A stretch of 64,000 bases of DNA, from assembly GCF_030272615.1 (NCBI RefSeq), contig NC_081414.1:762853648-762917647 (forward strand), given 5' to 3'. Positions 33,731 to 43,309 of the stretch are shown one piece after another. Position numbers and translations under genes: made by a program. This DNA is from Cryptomeria japonica (Eukaryota > Streptophyta > Pinopsida > Cupressales > Cupressaceae). Positions within the stretch are counted from its first letter, which is position 1. Each line of letters opens with the position of its first letter. The notes below the pieces were generated by a model. It was given only the letters and a program-made list of their open reading frames with translations, was not told the DNA's origin and did not search any database.

Positions 33731-34512
33731 AATATTGATTAGCAAGATCGGGGGGTAGATGACGTGCTAGACTAGTTTCATTAGCATAGCAGACTCTCTC
33801 CTCCTCTCTTGATCTCTTTTGTTACTTCTTCTATGTGTTATTCTCATTCTTCTATTTGTTGTCCTTAGTGTTTTCTACTTGAGGATGATGCAAAGCATTG
33901 AGATCTCTTTTGGTCTCTCTCATGTTGACTCAAAAGACACATGTGTTCCCTTCTTCTAGGTGATCTTCCTTGATTGGGGAATGAAGAACAATTATGCATA
34001 CATACATATGATATACATGAATTATCATATAGCATACTAAACCCAAGGAAAGTGAAGTCACCTTGTGCTTTGTGTTTTGTGTCTATTATCCTTGGGCTTA
34101 TCTCACACTTGGGGGCTAAATCCTTGTGATAATGTGCTCCTTTCCTTCTCATTTCTTATATGTATCACTACCTTAAAGAAATCACCCCCGATGAGGCGTG
34201 TGCGATCGCTTTAATGTAGGGGGGCATACACCCCATTCATATCTCTTCAAGATACTTGAAAATTTCTTGACAAATTTAGCTTTGCCTTGAAAATTTTTGA
34301 TATTTTTCTTGCATGACTCATAGTGAGGGAACCTTACTATAGATAGTCATGGTTCTCCCTCGTGATCTTCCCTTTTACTTTGTCAATCAAAGTCGTAAGA
34401 TCCTTACTCCACTGGGGGCTTGGTGTATCTTGCCTCCTTGACGTGGTGAAAGTCTTTCAATGTTGTTTCCTTGTACTTTACCAGAAGTATGGGCGTACGC
34501 TTATACTCGCGC
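33731..34512 (+). other. 3' non-coding region of gypsy 1
   Basis: No coding domain. It contains internal polypurine-like words close to the terminal tract: ACTTGGGGGCTAAATCC near 34109 and CACTGGGGGCTTGG near 34408. Confidence 0.7.
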
Positions 34513-34528
34513 TAAAGTGGGGGCTAAA
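34513..34528 (+). promoter_or_regulatory. Polypurine tract of gypsy 1
   Basis: TAAAGTGGGGGCTAAA directly before TGTAGC of the 3' LTR; it primes plus-strand synthesis. Confidence 0.8.
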
Positions 34529-35798
34529 TGTAGCGTTGTAAAATTGTGACACTTGCAATTTCGACTGCATTTGGGTCTTCACGATGGTGGTGCAACGTTG
34601 AACCTGAATGGAGACCCCGAAACCTATTTACAACATCAAAAACTGCATATTTCTGCACCTTGGCCTGATCCTTCCTTGCACCCTGCTGTCCCGAGAGGTG
34701 GGACCATGGCACCTAGCACCCTGGTCCTTTAGGACCATGGTGCCCAGCGCTCTAGTCCCTCAGGACCATGGCGCCTAGCGCCCTGGTCCCTGTCCCTATT
34801 TTGGGCCTGGTCTCTTCTGGGCATCGGGTCTTTAAGTTTGCAAATTGGAAAATAATGTTTCCAGGTCGACCTAAGGTCGGAAAAATCAATCTATCAACCC
34901 TAATTGACAAGTATATAAACTACATTTCCCCTCCCATTTGGGGAGAAGAGGAAAGAGGGAAGAAAAAAAAGAAAAAATATATGCAAGCAAGAGGCGGAAG
35001 CGATATTCAAACATTCAAACATTCAAGCATTCAAGCATTCCTTCAAGCAATTGAGCATTCTAAGTCTGCATTCAAGGCTAAGTGTTGCATTCAAGACAAG
35101 GATTCAACCATTGAAGAGGAGATCACTTACAACATACAAAATACAACATTCGTTACACCTTTGCATGTAAGAATACAAACATTCTTACGACAAGGTATCA
35201 GTACTTGATTACATTACAAACATTTACATTTATAGCATTCTCATTTCTTGGTTAATTCCAAAACTGGGGTTTGACCTAAAGGCAAACCCCTAATCCCTAA
35301 CCCCCCAATCGTCCTCTCTTTTCTGTGTGTAGGTTGTAGGTACGCGGCTGTAATTGAAGATATGGAATCCTTGTGCAGAGACGAACAGATCCCCCTTCGT
35401 TTCGCGGATTTTTCGGAGGACCGTGTGCACGTCGGGCGCCATCGTCCCGTCAACTTTCGCTTGAATTTGCAGAACAGCATCATCTCGACATTTTACTGCT
35501 AATTCCAGGTCTGCAGCTTCATCCTGTATCCCTATCTCTGTTTATAAGCGAATCTCTCTTACTTTCCTAGTTCAATCTTTCTATCTACATTCTTTACAAA
35601 AGAGGGTATCCTTGATGTCTCAACCCTTGAAACTCATTTAGAATCCAGTCTTGCATTGTGTGGGATTGGATCTTGTGGGTTTCAACCCCTCTTTTGAATG
35701 TAAAGTCTCTCCTAAGTGAAAACCGTCAATCCTAGTGACCTCCTTTCCCCTTGGAGTGGGGGGAGAACACTTAGGGTTCGATTTTTTTCCGCTTTACA
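34529..35798 (+). repeat. 3' LTR of gypsy 1
   Basis: 1270 bp, same ends as the 5' LTR, with a TATA box at 34912-34919 and hairpin repeats at about 34700-34790. It is nearly identical to the 5' copy after the first 400 bp. Confidence 0.93.
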
Positions 35799-35803
35799 AG
35801 AAG
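35799..35803. repeat. Target-site duplication AGAAG (right)
   Basis: Exact partner of 27863-27867. The next base resumes the Helitron reading frame. Confidence 0.95.
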
Positions 35804-37646
35804 ATACAATTATCTTAGCATATCAGAGATTTATTATGGGCATTATTGCTGATAGGGACATGAGTGCTCAAGAAACTTGCCATATGTTGCTCAAACTCCC
35901 CATGATCTCTTTCATACATCAATTTGTCACCCTCAATATTGGCAAAAGGATCTTCCAGTGTATATTAAACTGTGATGAAGCTTCACACACATGCATTTCT
36001 TTCATTTCTAATTACATGAAAAGACCATTAGAATTAGCGAACCTAACATTGATTCATTCAGCTTAGCAATATACATACAATCAACAACGCAAATCATGTA
36101 AATGGCAAAAAAGAAAGCTACCAGCAATTGTAAATGTCTTCCCCCAGTTCAAATCCTTACCCATAGAAGATGGCAGCACTTTTGAATCTTTCTATTGGAG
36201 TGAATTGCATTTGTACAAGCCTTTCCACAACATCCCTCTACATATAGGTACTTCAACTAATGAAATTATACTAAATTGGAAACAAATTCAAAGTACTCAT
36301 TACATTCGATGACATGTAAATGGCATTGAAGAACACTTCACTACTGAAAATAGTGAATACCCGCACTTGCAAGATATTCCAAAATCTATTGATCAGGATC
36401 TCTACGAATGGGGGTTCCTATCACAAATGGGAGCCTCAAACATCTTTGATGTTGCTACTCTTCAAATGCTTGGGAAACATGATTATGACCTTCACTTTAA
36501 TTGGAGTGATTCCATACCTAATGAATTCCTCCATAGAATAGCTTCTCAATTTATTTCAATGGAGAAATGCCAATCAGCTCACACCCTTGTCAACATACAC
36601 TCAAATGCCCCTAATACCTTTGAGCTTGTAGCAAACCAAAAAATTACACTTGACATTATAACCTCCCTCACAGTACAAAATCTGAATACCTCACCATTAT
36701 GATTAATTATTCAAGACACAACAGGTACGGGAAAATCATTTCTTATTGATTGTATACGCAAACAAATAAGTTTCCATATAGATCCAAATCAATACCCATT
36801 GCTTGTACTAGAACCAACAGGTGTATCCGCATATAATATCCAAGCTACCACAATCCATGTTGCCCTCCGTATACCCATTCAAGAATACAGACCTTTAACA
36901 GGGCATTCATTATTAATGTTTCGAGAGAAATGCAAACATTTATGGTACATTTTGATTAATGAAATGAGCTTTCTTGGTCCTCAATTACTTATCAAGCTTG
37001 ATAACAGATTGTGACAAGCATTTCCACCAAACAACATGAACCATTTGCAGGACTCTCAGTTATATTGGTTGGTGATCTTGCACAGCTACCCCCAGTTATG
37101 GACAAACCATTTTATACATCCCACTCAACAACACTATCTTTATGGTACTCCTTCACTGATGTTATGACCTTAGATGTTTCTTTTCGGAAACAAGGTACAT
37201 GCCCCTCATCAATGCACTTCCATGAGCTTTTTCTTAATGTACACAATACAACACCATTGCAAATAGACTAGGAAAGTCTACAGATATGGTCAACCCATGG
37301 TTTGACACTTGATCAAAACAACTACTTTGACCAGCAAAAACATTTGTTTGCAACCAATGTAGCTTCAAACTCACACAACATTAAGATGTTAAATCAATTG
37401 CATTCACCCATTGCATGTGCAACAACAATCATTGCACATCACAAAGAAAAAAACTCACCAAGATGAACAACTCTCATTTGAAATTCTTCTTTCTATAGAC
37501 TAGCAAGTCATGCTCATTGGAAATTTATGGATAGAAGTTGATCTTGTGAATGGTGCTTTGGGTCAAATCAAAATGATTATCTACGATGCAGGTTCTAAAC
37601 CACCAGATCTGCCAAAATATGTTGTAGTCCCCGTCCAACATTACAC
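35804..37646 (+). pseudogene. Helitron Rep/helicase protein, middle part (PIF1 helicase motifs)
   Basis: Continues the frame cut at 27867: DTIILAYQRFIMGIIADRD, MSAQETCHMLLKLPM. After stops at 36064 and others comes the helicase: motif I TTGTGKSFLIDCI (GTGKS codons at 36724-36738), PTGVSAYNIQATTIHVAL, motif II region ILINEMSFLGPQLL, then in a shifted frame FAGLSVILVGDLAQLPPVMD (37035-37100), and MLIGNLWIEVDLVNGALGQI with VVVPVQHYTG up to 37646. The helicase unwinds DNA during rolling-circle transposition. A TGA before QAFPP replaces the arginine usual in this family, and a 1-bp shift follows. Confidence 0.88.
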
Positions 37647-38422
37647 TGGCCACCTAAAATTGTCCAGTCTAATTAAATTTACTTTAGCCAAATTCTTCTA
37701 TTAATTAAATAAATATTTATTTATTTAATTAATTCATTTATCCTCTTCTAGCCTTATTTCTCATTTAAATAAATACATTTATTTATTTAAATTCCCATTT
37801 TCCTAAATTAAATAAATACTTTTATTTATTTAATTTGATCCCACTTCCTCTATTAATTAAATGAATCTTTATTTATTTAATTAACTCATTAGCCTTTTCT
37901 ACCCATGACACTTGCCATTCATCTCTTAATTCATACACTACCTACCCTCTCATTATTTTATTATTTCTTCTACCTACCCTCTAATCATAGCCGACCATTT
38001 ATCTTTTACACCTCTCAATCTTATCCCTCCATTTCTTATGGTGTCTTCTATATAAGAGGATACTTCCTTCATTATCAAACCCTAACTAACTCAATTATGC
38101 ATTCAACTACACTATGCCTTTTGCACTTGCATATGCGATCCTACTTGCAACCACATTTCCGCTCATGCACATAAAATCTGAGAGAATATATCAAGCAAGA
38201 TCAATGGAGATAGGAAGAATGGAGATCCAAACCCTATTGGACATGTGATGGTCTAATCTTTGTGATTTCATTTGATTTACATTGTCTTAGGTAATCTTCA
38301 TATGTTATGGTGGATCTTTGTTGTTGTTAGGCTAGGGTTTGGTGGTTGAATTCATTTAGTCTTTCAATATTGTCATTGTTGTTATCCATTTTCACCATAA
38401 ACAATCCTCTTCTGACATTACA
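37647..38422 (+). mobile_element. LTR-like insertion of about 0.78 kb inside the helicase
   Basis: It interrupts the helicase at HYTGPP. The flanks share an imperfect 16-18 bp direct repeat (CATTACACTGGC-CACC / CATTACATTGGCCCACC). The inside has no gene. It holds four ATTTATTTATTTAATT-type phrases (37690-37885) and a TATATAAG box at 38049-38056, and it begins CCTAAAATTGTCC, like the start of the gypsy LTRs here. It may be a solo LTR of a related family (TG at 37647, CA at 38422), but the flanks do not give a clean 5-bp duplication. Confidence 0.55.
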
Positions 38423-38790
38423 TTGGCCCACCATGGGATGCTGTAAATCCAAAACATGTTCCCATTCCACCAATTAATAGAGGAAACCGCACACAAATTC
38501 CATTAACGATGGCACGTGGTATTACTATTCACAAATCATAAGGTCTGACACTAGAATTTGCAACAATTGACATTGATAAAACATAGAAACAAGGTCTTAC
38601 ATTTACAACACTTTCTTGATAAAATCAATTAACCACCTCCGGATTCACCTGCCTTTCACTTACCAGAGGTACTAAAAATTTCTAGGTGGGGCATTGACCA
38701 TTTTAAGAAAGAATGAAGAAGCTCATTTGTTGAAGCTTTCTCAGATCACAAAAGAAAATTACTTACAAAAAATAAAATACAGGTTCTGCA
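38423..38790 (+). pseudogene. Helitron helicase, C-terminal part
   Basis: Resumes after the insertion: GPPWDAVNPKHVPIPPINRG, then the motif V/VI region PLTMARGITIHKS, GLTLEFATIDI, KQGLTFTTLS, and the family C-terminus ILRKNEEAHLLKLSQITKENY (38697-38760). A TAA sits where HKSQG is expected (CAA to TAA), and others follow in FTTLS. It ends at about 38790. Confidence 0.85.
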
Positions 38791-39899
38791 AATACAACAT
38801 CCATGTGATTTTTCATTCCATATATCTTCTTTCATTCATTGCAATGTATTTTAACTCATGTGTCTTGCAGGATCAGCAAGAATGTAAATGGTTACATCCC
38901 AACAAACATTTTTCACTGTTGTTCACAATCATAAAAAAATAGGTTCGCAAATTCCATCAACTATCTCTTCATATTGTTTTCCTTCAAATTAGCCTCCTTC
39001 TAATGGTTACTAAACTTCTCTTGTCTTCTTCTACTTGCAGGGCATCAAAGAAGCTACAAGGGTATCCCACTCTCTCTAATCTTTACACTCAATGATGCTA
39101 ACTTCTATTTGTACTGTCCATCTTGTTTGCATATTTCACAACCACCAGAAAAATTTACCAAACAAATCATCAGCCATACTTTTAGTAGTTGTAAGCACCA
39201 TCCTTTCCTATTCTTTTCAATCTGCAAGTTTTATCGCTTTCAATTATTTAATACGCTTAAAGTTTTGTAATAGAATGTTATTTTTCACAGGTATGCAATG
39301 GCAGGCAACAAATCACCCTACAAAACCAAACAAACACATACAAACAATACAACATCAACACCTATTGTAAGTACCTTCCTTTCCTTTCATATTCTTTTCA
39401 ATCTGCAAGTTCTATCATACACTTAGAATTTCCTAATAGATTGTTATTTCTCACAGGTTTAACATGCATCGCAAATATACACATCAAATGGCTGTATAAT
39501 ATGCTGGCAATGCCAGCATGGGGGTTGGAGGGTGGATAATGAAGATTTTCTGGGTCCAATAAATAGTATTGGTTGGGTTTTATACAGTCTAAAATATAAA
39601 TCATTTATAATAACTACTTTTTTTGGCTCTTTCATTCGGTACAACATACTACATTTAGCAACATGGGGGATGGTGGGTGATTCACTTCATATTTTACGAA
39701 TAACTATAAACATTGGTTGGGTTATGTATAGTCACTTTTTTACAAATCTATAAAGATCAATCTTATTTTCCTTCAATTGCTTTGTTTGTTTATGATGCTT
39801 CTACAAATTCAAAGCACTTTTCTATAAGTCTCATTCCTTACAAAATTTTCTTTATCTACTTCTTACTCTATAATGCCTTTACAATCACACCTATGGGCT
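38791..39899 (+). other. Helitron 3' region
   Basis: No recognisable protein. Several pyrimidine tract-AG words (CTTGCAG, TACTTGCAG, TTTCACAG) and GTAAGTACC at 39367 look like small spliced exons of an untranslated or decayed 3' part. A perfect inverted repeat ATGCTGGCA-A-TGCCAGCAT lies at 39501-39519, and a 75-bp phrase is duplicated (about 39518-39590 and 39662-39733). Confidence 0.5.
39501..39519. repeat. Perfect 9-bp inverted repeat
   Basis: ATGCTGGCA and TGCCAGCAT separated by one A. It is the most GC-rich word of the neighbourhood. Confidence 0.85.
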
Positions 39900-39933
39900 T
39901 CCTGTTGGAGGAACTGCACTTGCAATTGCTAGT
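39897..39933 (+). repeat. Candidate Helitron 3' terminus
   Basis: A short hairpin TTCCT-GTTGG-AGGAA, 15 bp, then CTAG at 39929-39932 followed by T. Plant Helitrons end in CTRR before a T, with a small hairpin roughly 10-15 bp upstream. Direct TAATATATATTATGTTT repeats follow outside. The 5-bp stem is short for the family. Confidence 0.45.
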
Positions 39934-40184
39934 ATAATATATATTATGTTTAAACTTTATTATCAAAGTTATTTCACACATCCACCAAAATATATTTAAC
40001 TATAGTGTTTTTAAATTTTCTTATCAAATTTATTTTAGAATTTCACAAATTACATAATATATATTATGTTTAAGTTTTCTTTAGATATATTTTTTTCAAT
40101 TTTTAAATAGTTAAGATGCATGATTTTTAATAGTTTTCAAATTTTAAGGTACATTAAAAAAATATTTAGTATGTTTTCATTTTC
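39934..40184. other. AT-rich spacer between Helitron and unit B1
   Basis: TATATATTATGTTTAA occurs twice (about 39941 and 40057). 40095-40150 resembles the upstream flank of F-box A near 17265-17310, which would fit the left part of a lost unit copy. Confidence 0.4.
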
Positions 40185-41680
40185 ATCATGTGTGACTCTA
40201 GACTATGATCTGGTAGAAGCTGGTGAATATGTATTTACCTTTGTGAATGATGAGGATTTCCTAAGGTGAAGCATCACCCATGACAACTGCAAACAATATG
40301 TCATTGCTGAATTTAATCAACCTTCTGGTTTATGCAAAAATAATATGGAAACCTATGTGTTTTTACTTAGAGTCATTAGGAATATGTTTTTACTAGTTTT
40401 TAGCTTAATATAAGTGAGATACCCCAATAGCAATTTGTAAAAATAAAAAGCTTAGAAAAATAAAAAATGAATCTTAAAATAAAATCCATCTTATATTTAA
40501 AGATTAAATATTTTATAGTTTGATATATTATACCTCTAATAAACTTCAAGCTCTCTATTCTTTAAAAAAATTATTACATTCAGAAATTCAATCAAACTAA
40601 CACTTCATTCAAAAAGTTAAATAGGCTTGAATAAAATGTTAAGTCTTAGAATCAACTCCATATTTTAATATTTACATAATACTAAAATTATATCATGCTG
40701 TATAACCAACTATTTTTGAAGACTTATTTTTTTTATCAATCATTACTATTGTAAAGTGGGTCACTCTAGTGCTACTTGCCTCAGAAATAAGAAAATTTAG
40801 CCTATTTGACAAAAATGATCATGTTATTGAAGATTCTTGCAACAAAAATATTGAGAGTAGAGGAAAAGCCCCTATTGACTGTAATGAGATTAACACTTCT
40901 TCTTTAGTTTTAAGATGGAATGATACTACTAGTTTTCCTCGTTGGGCTAAGAAAAGAAGCTTAGGGTTGGTTAACTCCTGCACTATGAAACCAAAATCTT
41001 TGGAGCAGTTTGGCTTTTAGCCACCTTGACTTTAGGTTGGGTGTCTGTAAGTTTTAGTGAAGTTTGTTGTTTGTTAGTTGTTTCTCTTAGTTGTCCTTTT
41101 TTATTTTTTAGCTGTAATTTCATTATCTTTATGAACAAGGGTCTAGGTCCTTTCAAAATCCTTTCTTACCTTATTAAAATAACAGATATCCAATTTGAAA
41201 TGGTAGCATATAGAAAATCATATATAGACAACATATATTATAAATAGATCTAGTTATTAGAAGATAGAACAAGTGCCACATAGTGGCCAGTACTTGCCTT
41301 ATATTCTTACAAAAATACAATAGAGAGTGCTCATTATTATAATATAGTTATAAAATTATAATAATATCTATAACCAATTCAAAACTTAGCAATAACCTTA
41401 ATTCTTACCTTAACATAATTTACACCTAGCCCAAATTTCTAACCTAATTCTCACTCTAAATCTAACATTAAATACAACCCTAATTTTATTTTAAAAAACT
41501 TTTAACCCTAGTTTTGAATCAAACTCTAGGCCTAAATTTAATCTTAATTTATAAATAATTTGAACCTTATTTTAACCCCAACTTTAACCCTTGTTCTAAC
41601 ACTAACTCTTATTATAAACCTAATTTTAATCCTAATCATTATTATAATAATTTTAAAATTATAAGAATAAATAAGAATTA
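40185..41680 (+). repeat. Unit B1: partial copy of the LINE-tail segment
   Basis: Collinear with 11670-13960, with a small deletion (about 60 bp) near 40282. It includes a coding-like stretch 40740-41018 that is more complete than in unit A: YCKVGHSSATCLR-type zinc-knuckle relict, HVIEDSCNKNIESRGKAP, SLVLRWNDTTSFPRWAKKRS, TMKPKSLEQFGF, stop. Then come the LINE-style 3' end GGGTCTAGGTCC...CCTTATTAAAAT (about 41140-41180) and the telomere-like array. It stops abruptly at about 41680, where LINE ORF2 begins. Confidence 0.75.
41385..41660 (+). repeat. Degenerate telomere-like array, unit B1
   Basis: Same series of CCCTAA-type variants as 13600-13945, word for word in most places, so it was duplicated with the unit and not added separately. 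Confidence 0.7.
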
Positions 41681-41684
41681 AGAA

Positions 41685-43208
41685 AAATGTTCTTGATAGT
41701 CAAGATCCAAAACGTATCTTCTGCATTCTAGATCCTCCTAAGGGGTCTGTCATATGGGACTTCATGATGTCTTCAAGAGAGGTGGTGGTGAAATATATAA
41801 CTTGGGAAGTGCATAGCGAGGACAATGTGCACTTTTGGTTGGATTCTTGGAATGGCCTACCTCTGCTAGGTAATCTCCCCCATCTTAGTGATGTTATGAA
41901 TGCTTCGATTGCTATTTGGGGCTCTAATTTGTTGGATTATGTGTGTGCGGTTGAAATATATTCTGGGAAAGTTTTGTAGAAGGATCCTTCGGAATTGCCC
42001 CTTTCTGATCAACAAAGGGCATGTTTACAACATGTCTTCTTGGAAAGGCAAGTTTATCTTTCTAACATGAAGGAGGGCTCCATCTAAGGATTATAAATAT
42101 TCAATTAAGGAAGGCTATAAAGTGATACAACAGTTAGAAAGTATAAAGTCCTCTCACAGAGCATTTTCCTTTTGCTCGAACAATTATGTTCTTCCTAAAG
42201 CTGGTTGCTTTGCTTTGCTTGCATTAAGAAACTGAATTCTAACCAGTGACACTTTATTGTAGCTTCACTTTGCCCAGCCTAAAGCCTTTCAAATGTATGC
42301 TATGTGATGAGGAATATGAGACAACTGATCACCTCTTATTGAATTGTTCTTTCGCTCATGAATGTTGGTCTTTTGTATTGAATAAACTAATTTATTGTAT
42401 GCCATTGCCAAATAAATTGTGAGATCTTTTTCAATCATGGCCAGTTCTCTATTCAACCTCTTTGTATGCATGCATTTGGAAATGTATTCCCGATGTAGTG
42501 ATTTGGGCCATCTGGTGGGGAAGAAATAAACGAATCTTTTGTCAAGAATCCTTTCCTGTTGATAGAGTTCAGGAAGGCATTGTGAAATCAGTTTCGGAAA
42601 TCGTCAATGCAAGTTTATCCAATATCAGATACAATCATTACTTTTCTTCTTGGGATGACAGTATTGTCAGGGAATGGAAAGGTATTTTTATTCCTCTTGG
42701 ATCAACACATATCCGGAAGGGGAGTCAAGCAGTAGACCGGTCACTTATTAAATGGCATCCTCCTTCTCAAGGGTTTGTGAAGATAAACTTTGATGGTTCA
42801 TCAAGGGGTAATCCAGGGAAATCTGGTATAGGCGCTTGTATCAGAGATCATCAAGCTAGAGTACTAGCAATCAAAGCTTTCCCCATTCCTCCAGGGATGC
42901 TCTTTTTGCAGGGTTAGTGTTGGCAAAAAGAGGTGGTTTTTTAAAAGTTCACATAGAGGGAGGTCCAATTTATAAATGCATGCATCAGTAGATCTTCTTT
43001 TAATTGGTGAATAACATATATCATGAACTAGATATGGTCTTTAATTGACTCCTTTGAAGACCATTGTATTTCCCACACTCTCTGCGAAGGCAATAAAGTT
43101 GCAGATCTATTGGCCAATTTGGGTTGTGATGATGTGTGGATAGATTCACTTAACCCAAGTTCTCATCTTAATAACTACCATCATCTCCGTGAGTTGTTTC
43201 CTGAATAA
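41685..43208 (+). pseudogene. Plant LINE (L1-type) ORF2, C-terminal part with RNase H
   Basis: Pieces in order: SVIWDFMMSSREVVVKYITW and VHFWLDSWNGLPLL (41750-41860), the conserved region after the LINE reverse transcriptase; a zf-RVT-type motif CDEEYETTDHLLLNCSFAHECW (about 42303-42366); WAIWWGRNKRIF (42498); the RNase H domain WHPPSQGFVKINFDGSSRGNPG...GIGACIRD (42750-42850); AGLVLAKRGG; and its C-terminus EGNKVADLLANLGC (about 43085-43130), ending ELFPE at 43205. The reverse transcriptase itself is not present: the element is 5'-truncated, as LINEs often are, with frameshifts and stops. The join with unit B1 at 41685 is abrupt. Confidence 0.85.
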
Positions 43209-43309
43209 TTTAGTATTATATACTAAAATACAGAACATTCATTAGCTAGTGAGTTGTTTCCTGAATAATTTAGTATTATATACTAAAATACAAAACATTC
43301 ATTTATTAG
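43190..43309. repeat. 60-bp tandem duplication at the LINE end
   Basis: The last codons and the start of the 3' region are repeated once, with a unit of 60 bp (GTGAGTTGTTTCCTGAATAA begins each copy). The copies differ by only one or two bases. Confidence 0.92.

Larger units (their letters stand above)
27868..35798 (+). mobile_element. Gypsy-type LTR element with gag and protease only (gypsy 1)
   Basis: 7.9 kb, plus strand, LTRs 27868-29138 and 34529-35798, AGAAG target duplication, PBS region 29139-29155, gag-protease frame 30326-33730, PPT just before 34529. No reverse transcriptase, RNase H or integrase motif is present anywhere between the LTRs, so it must have depended on enzymes from another element (the layout known as TR-GAG or LARD-like in plants). 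It landed in the coding frame of the Helitron Rep/helicase: on removing it with one AGAAG copy, the Helitron frame reads through. Confidence 0.92.
19070..39932 (+). mobile_element. Helitron (autonomous type, decayed) with nested insertions
   Basis: Plus-strand Helitron recognised by its proteins: RPA-like pseudogene 21260-23494, then DUF6570, Helitron-like N domain, HUH and two-tyrosine Rep motifs (25876-27867), then a PIF1-type helicase (35804-38790, interrupted). This RPA plus Rep/helicase pairing is usual for plant Helitrons. The 3' end is proposed at 39932, where CTAG is followed by T and preceded by a short hairpin; the 5' end near 19070 is only a motif guess. About 8.7 kb of its length is later insertions (27868-35798 and about 37647-38422). 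Stops and frameshifts make it inactive. Confidence 0.7.
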
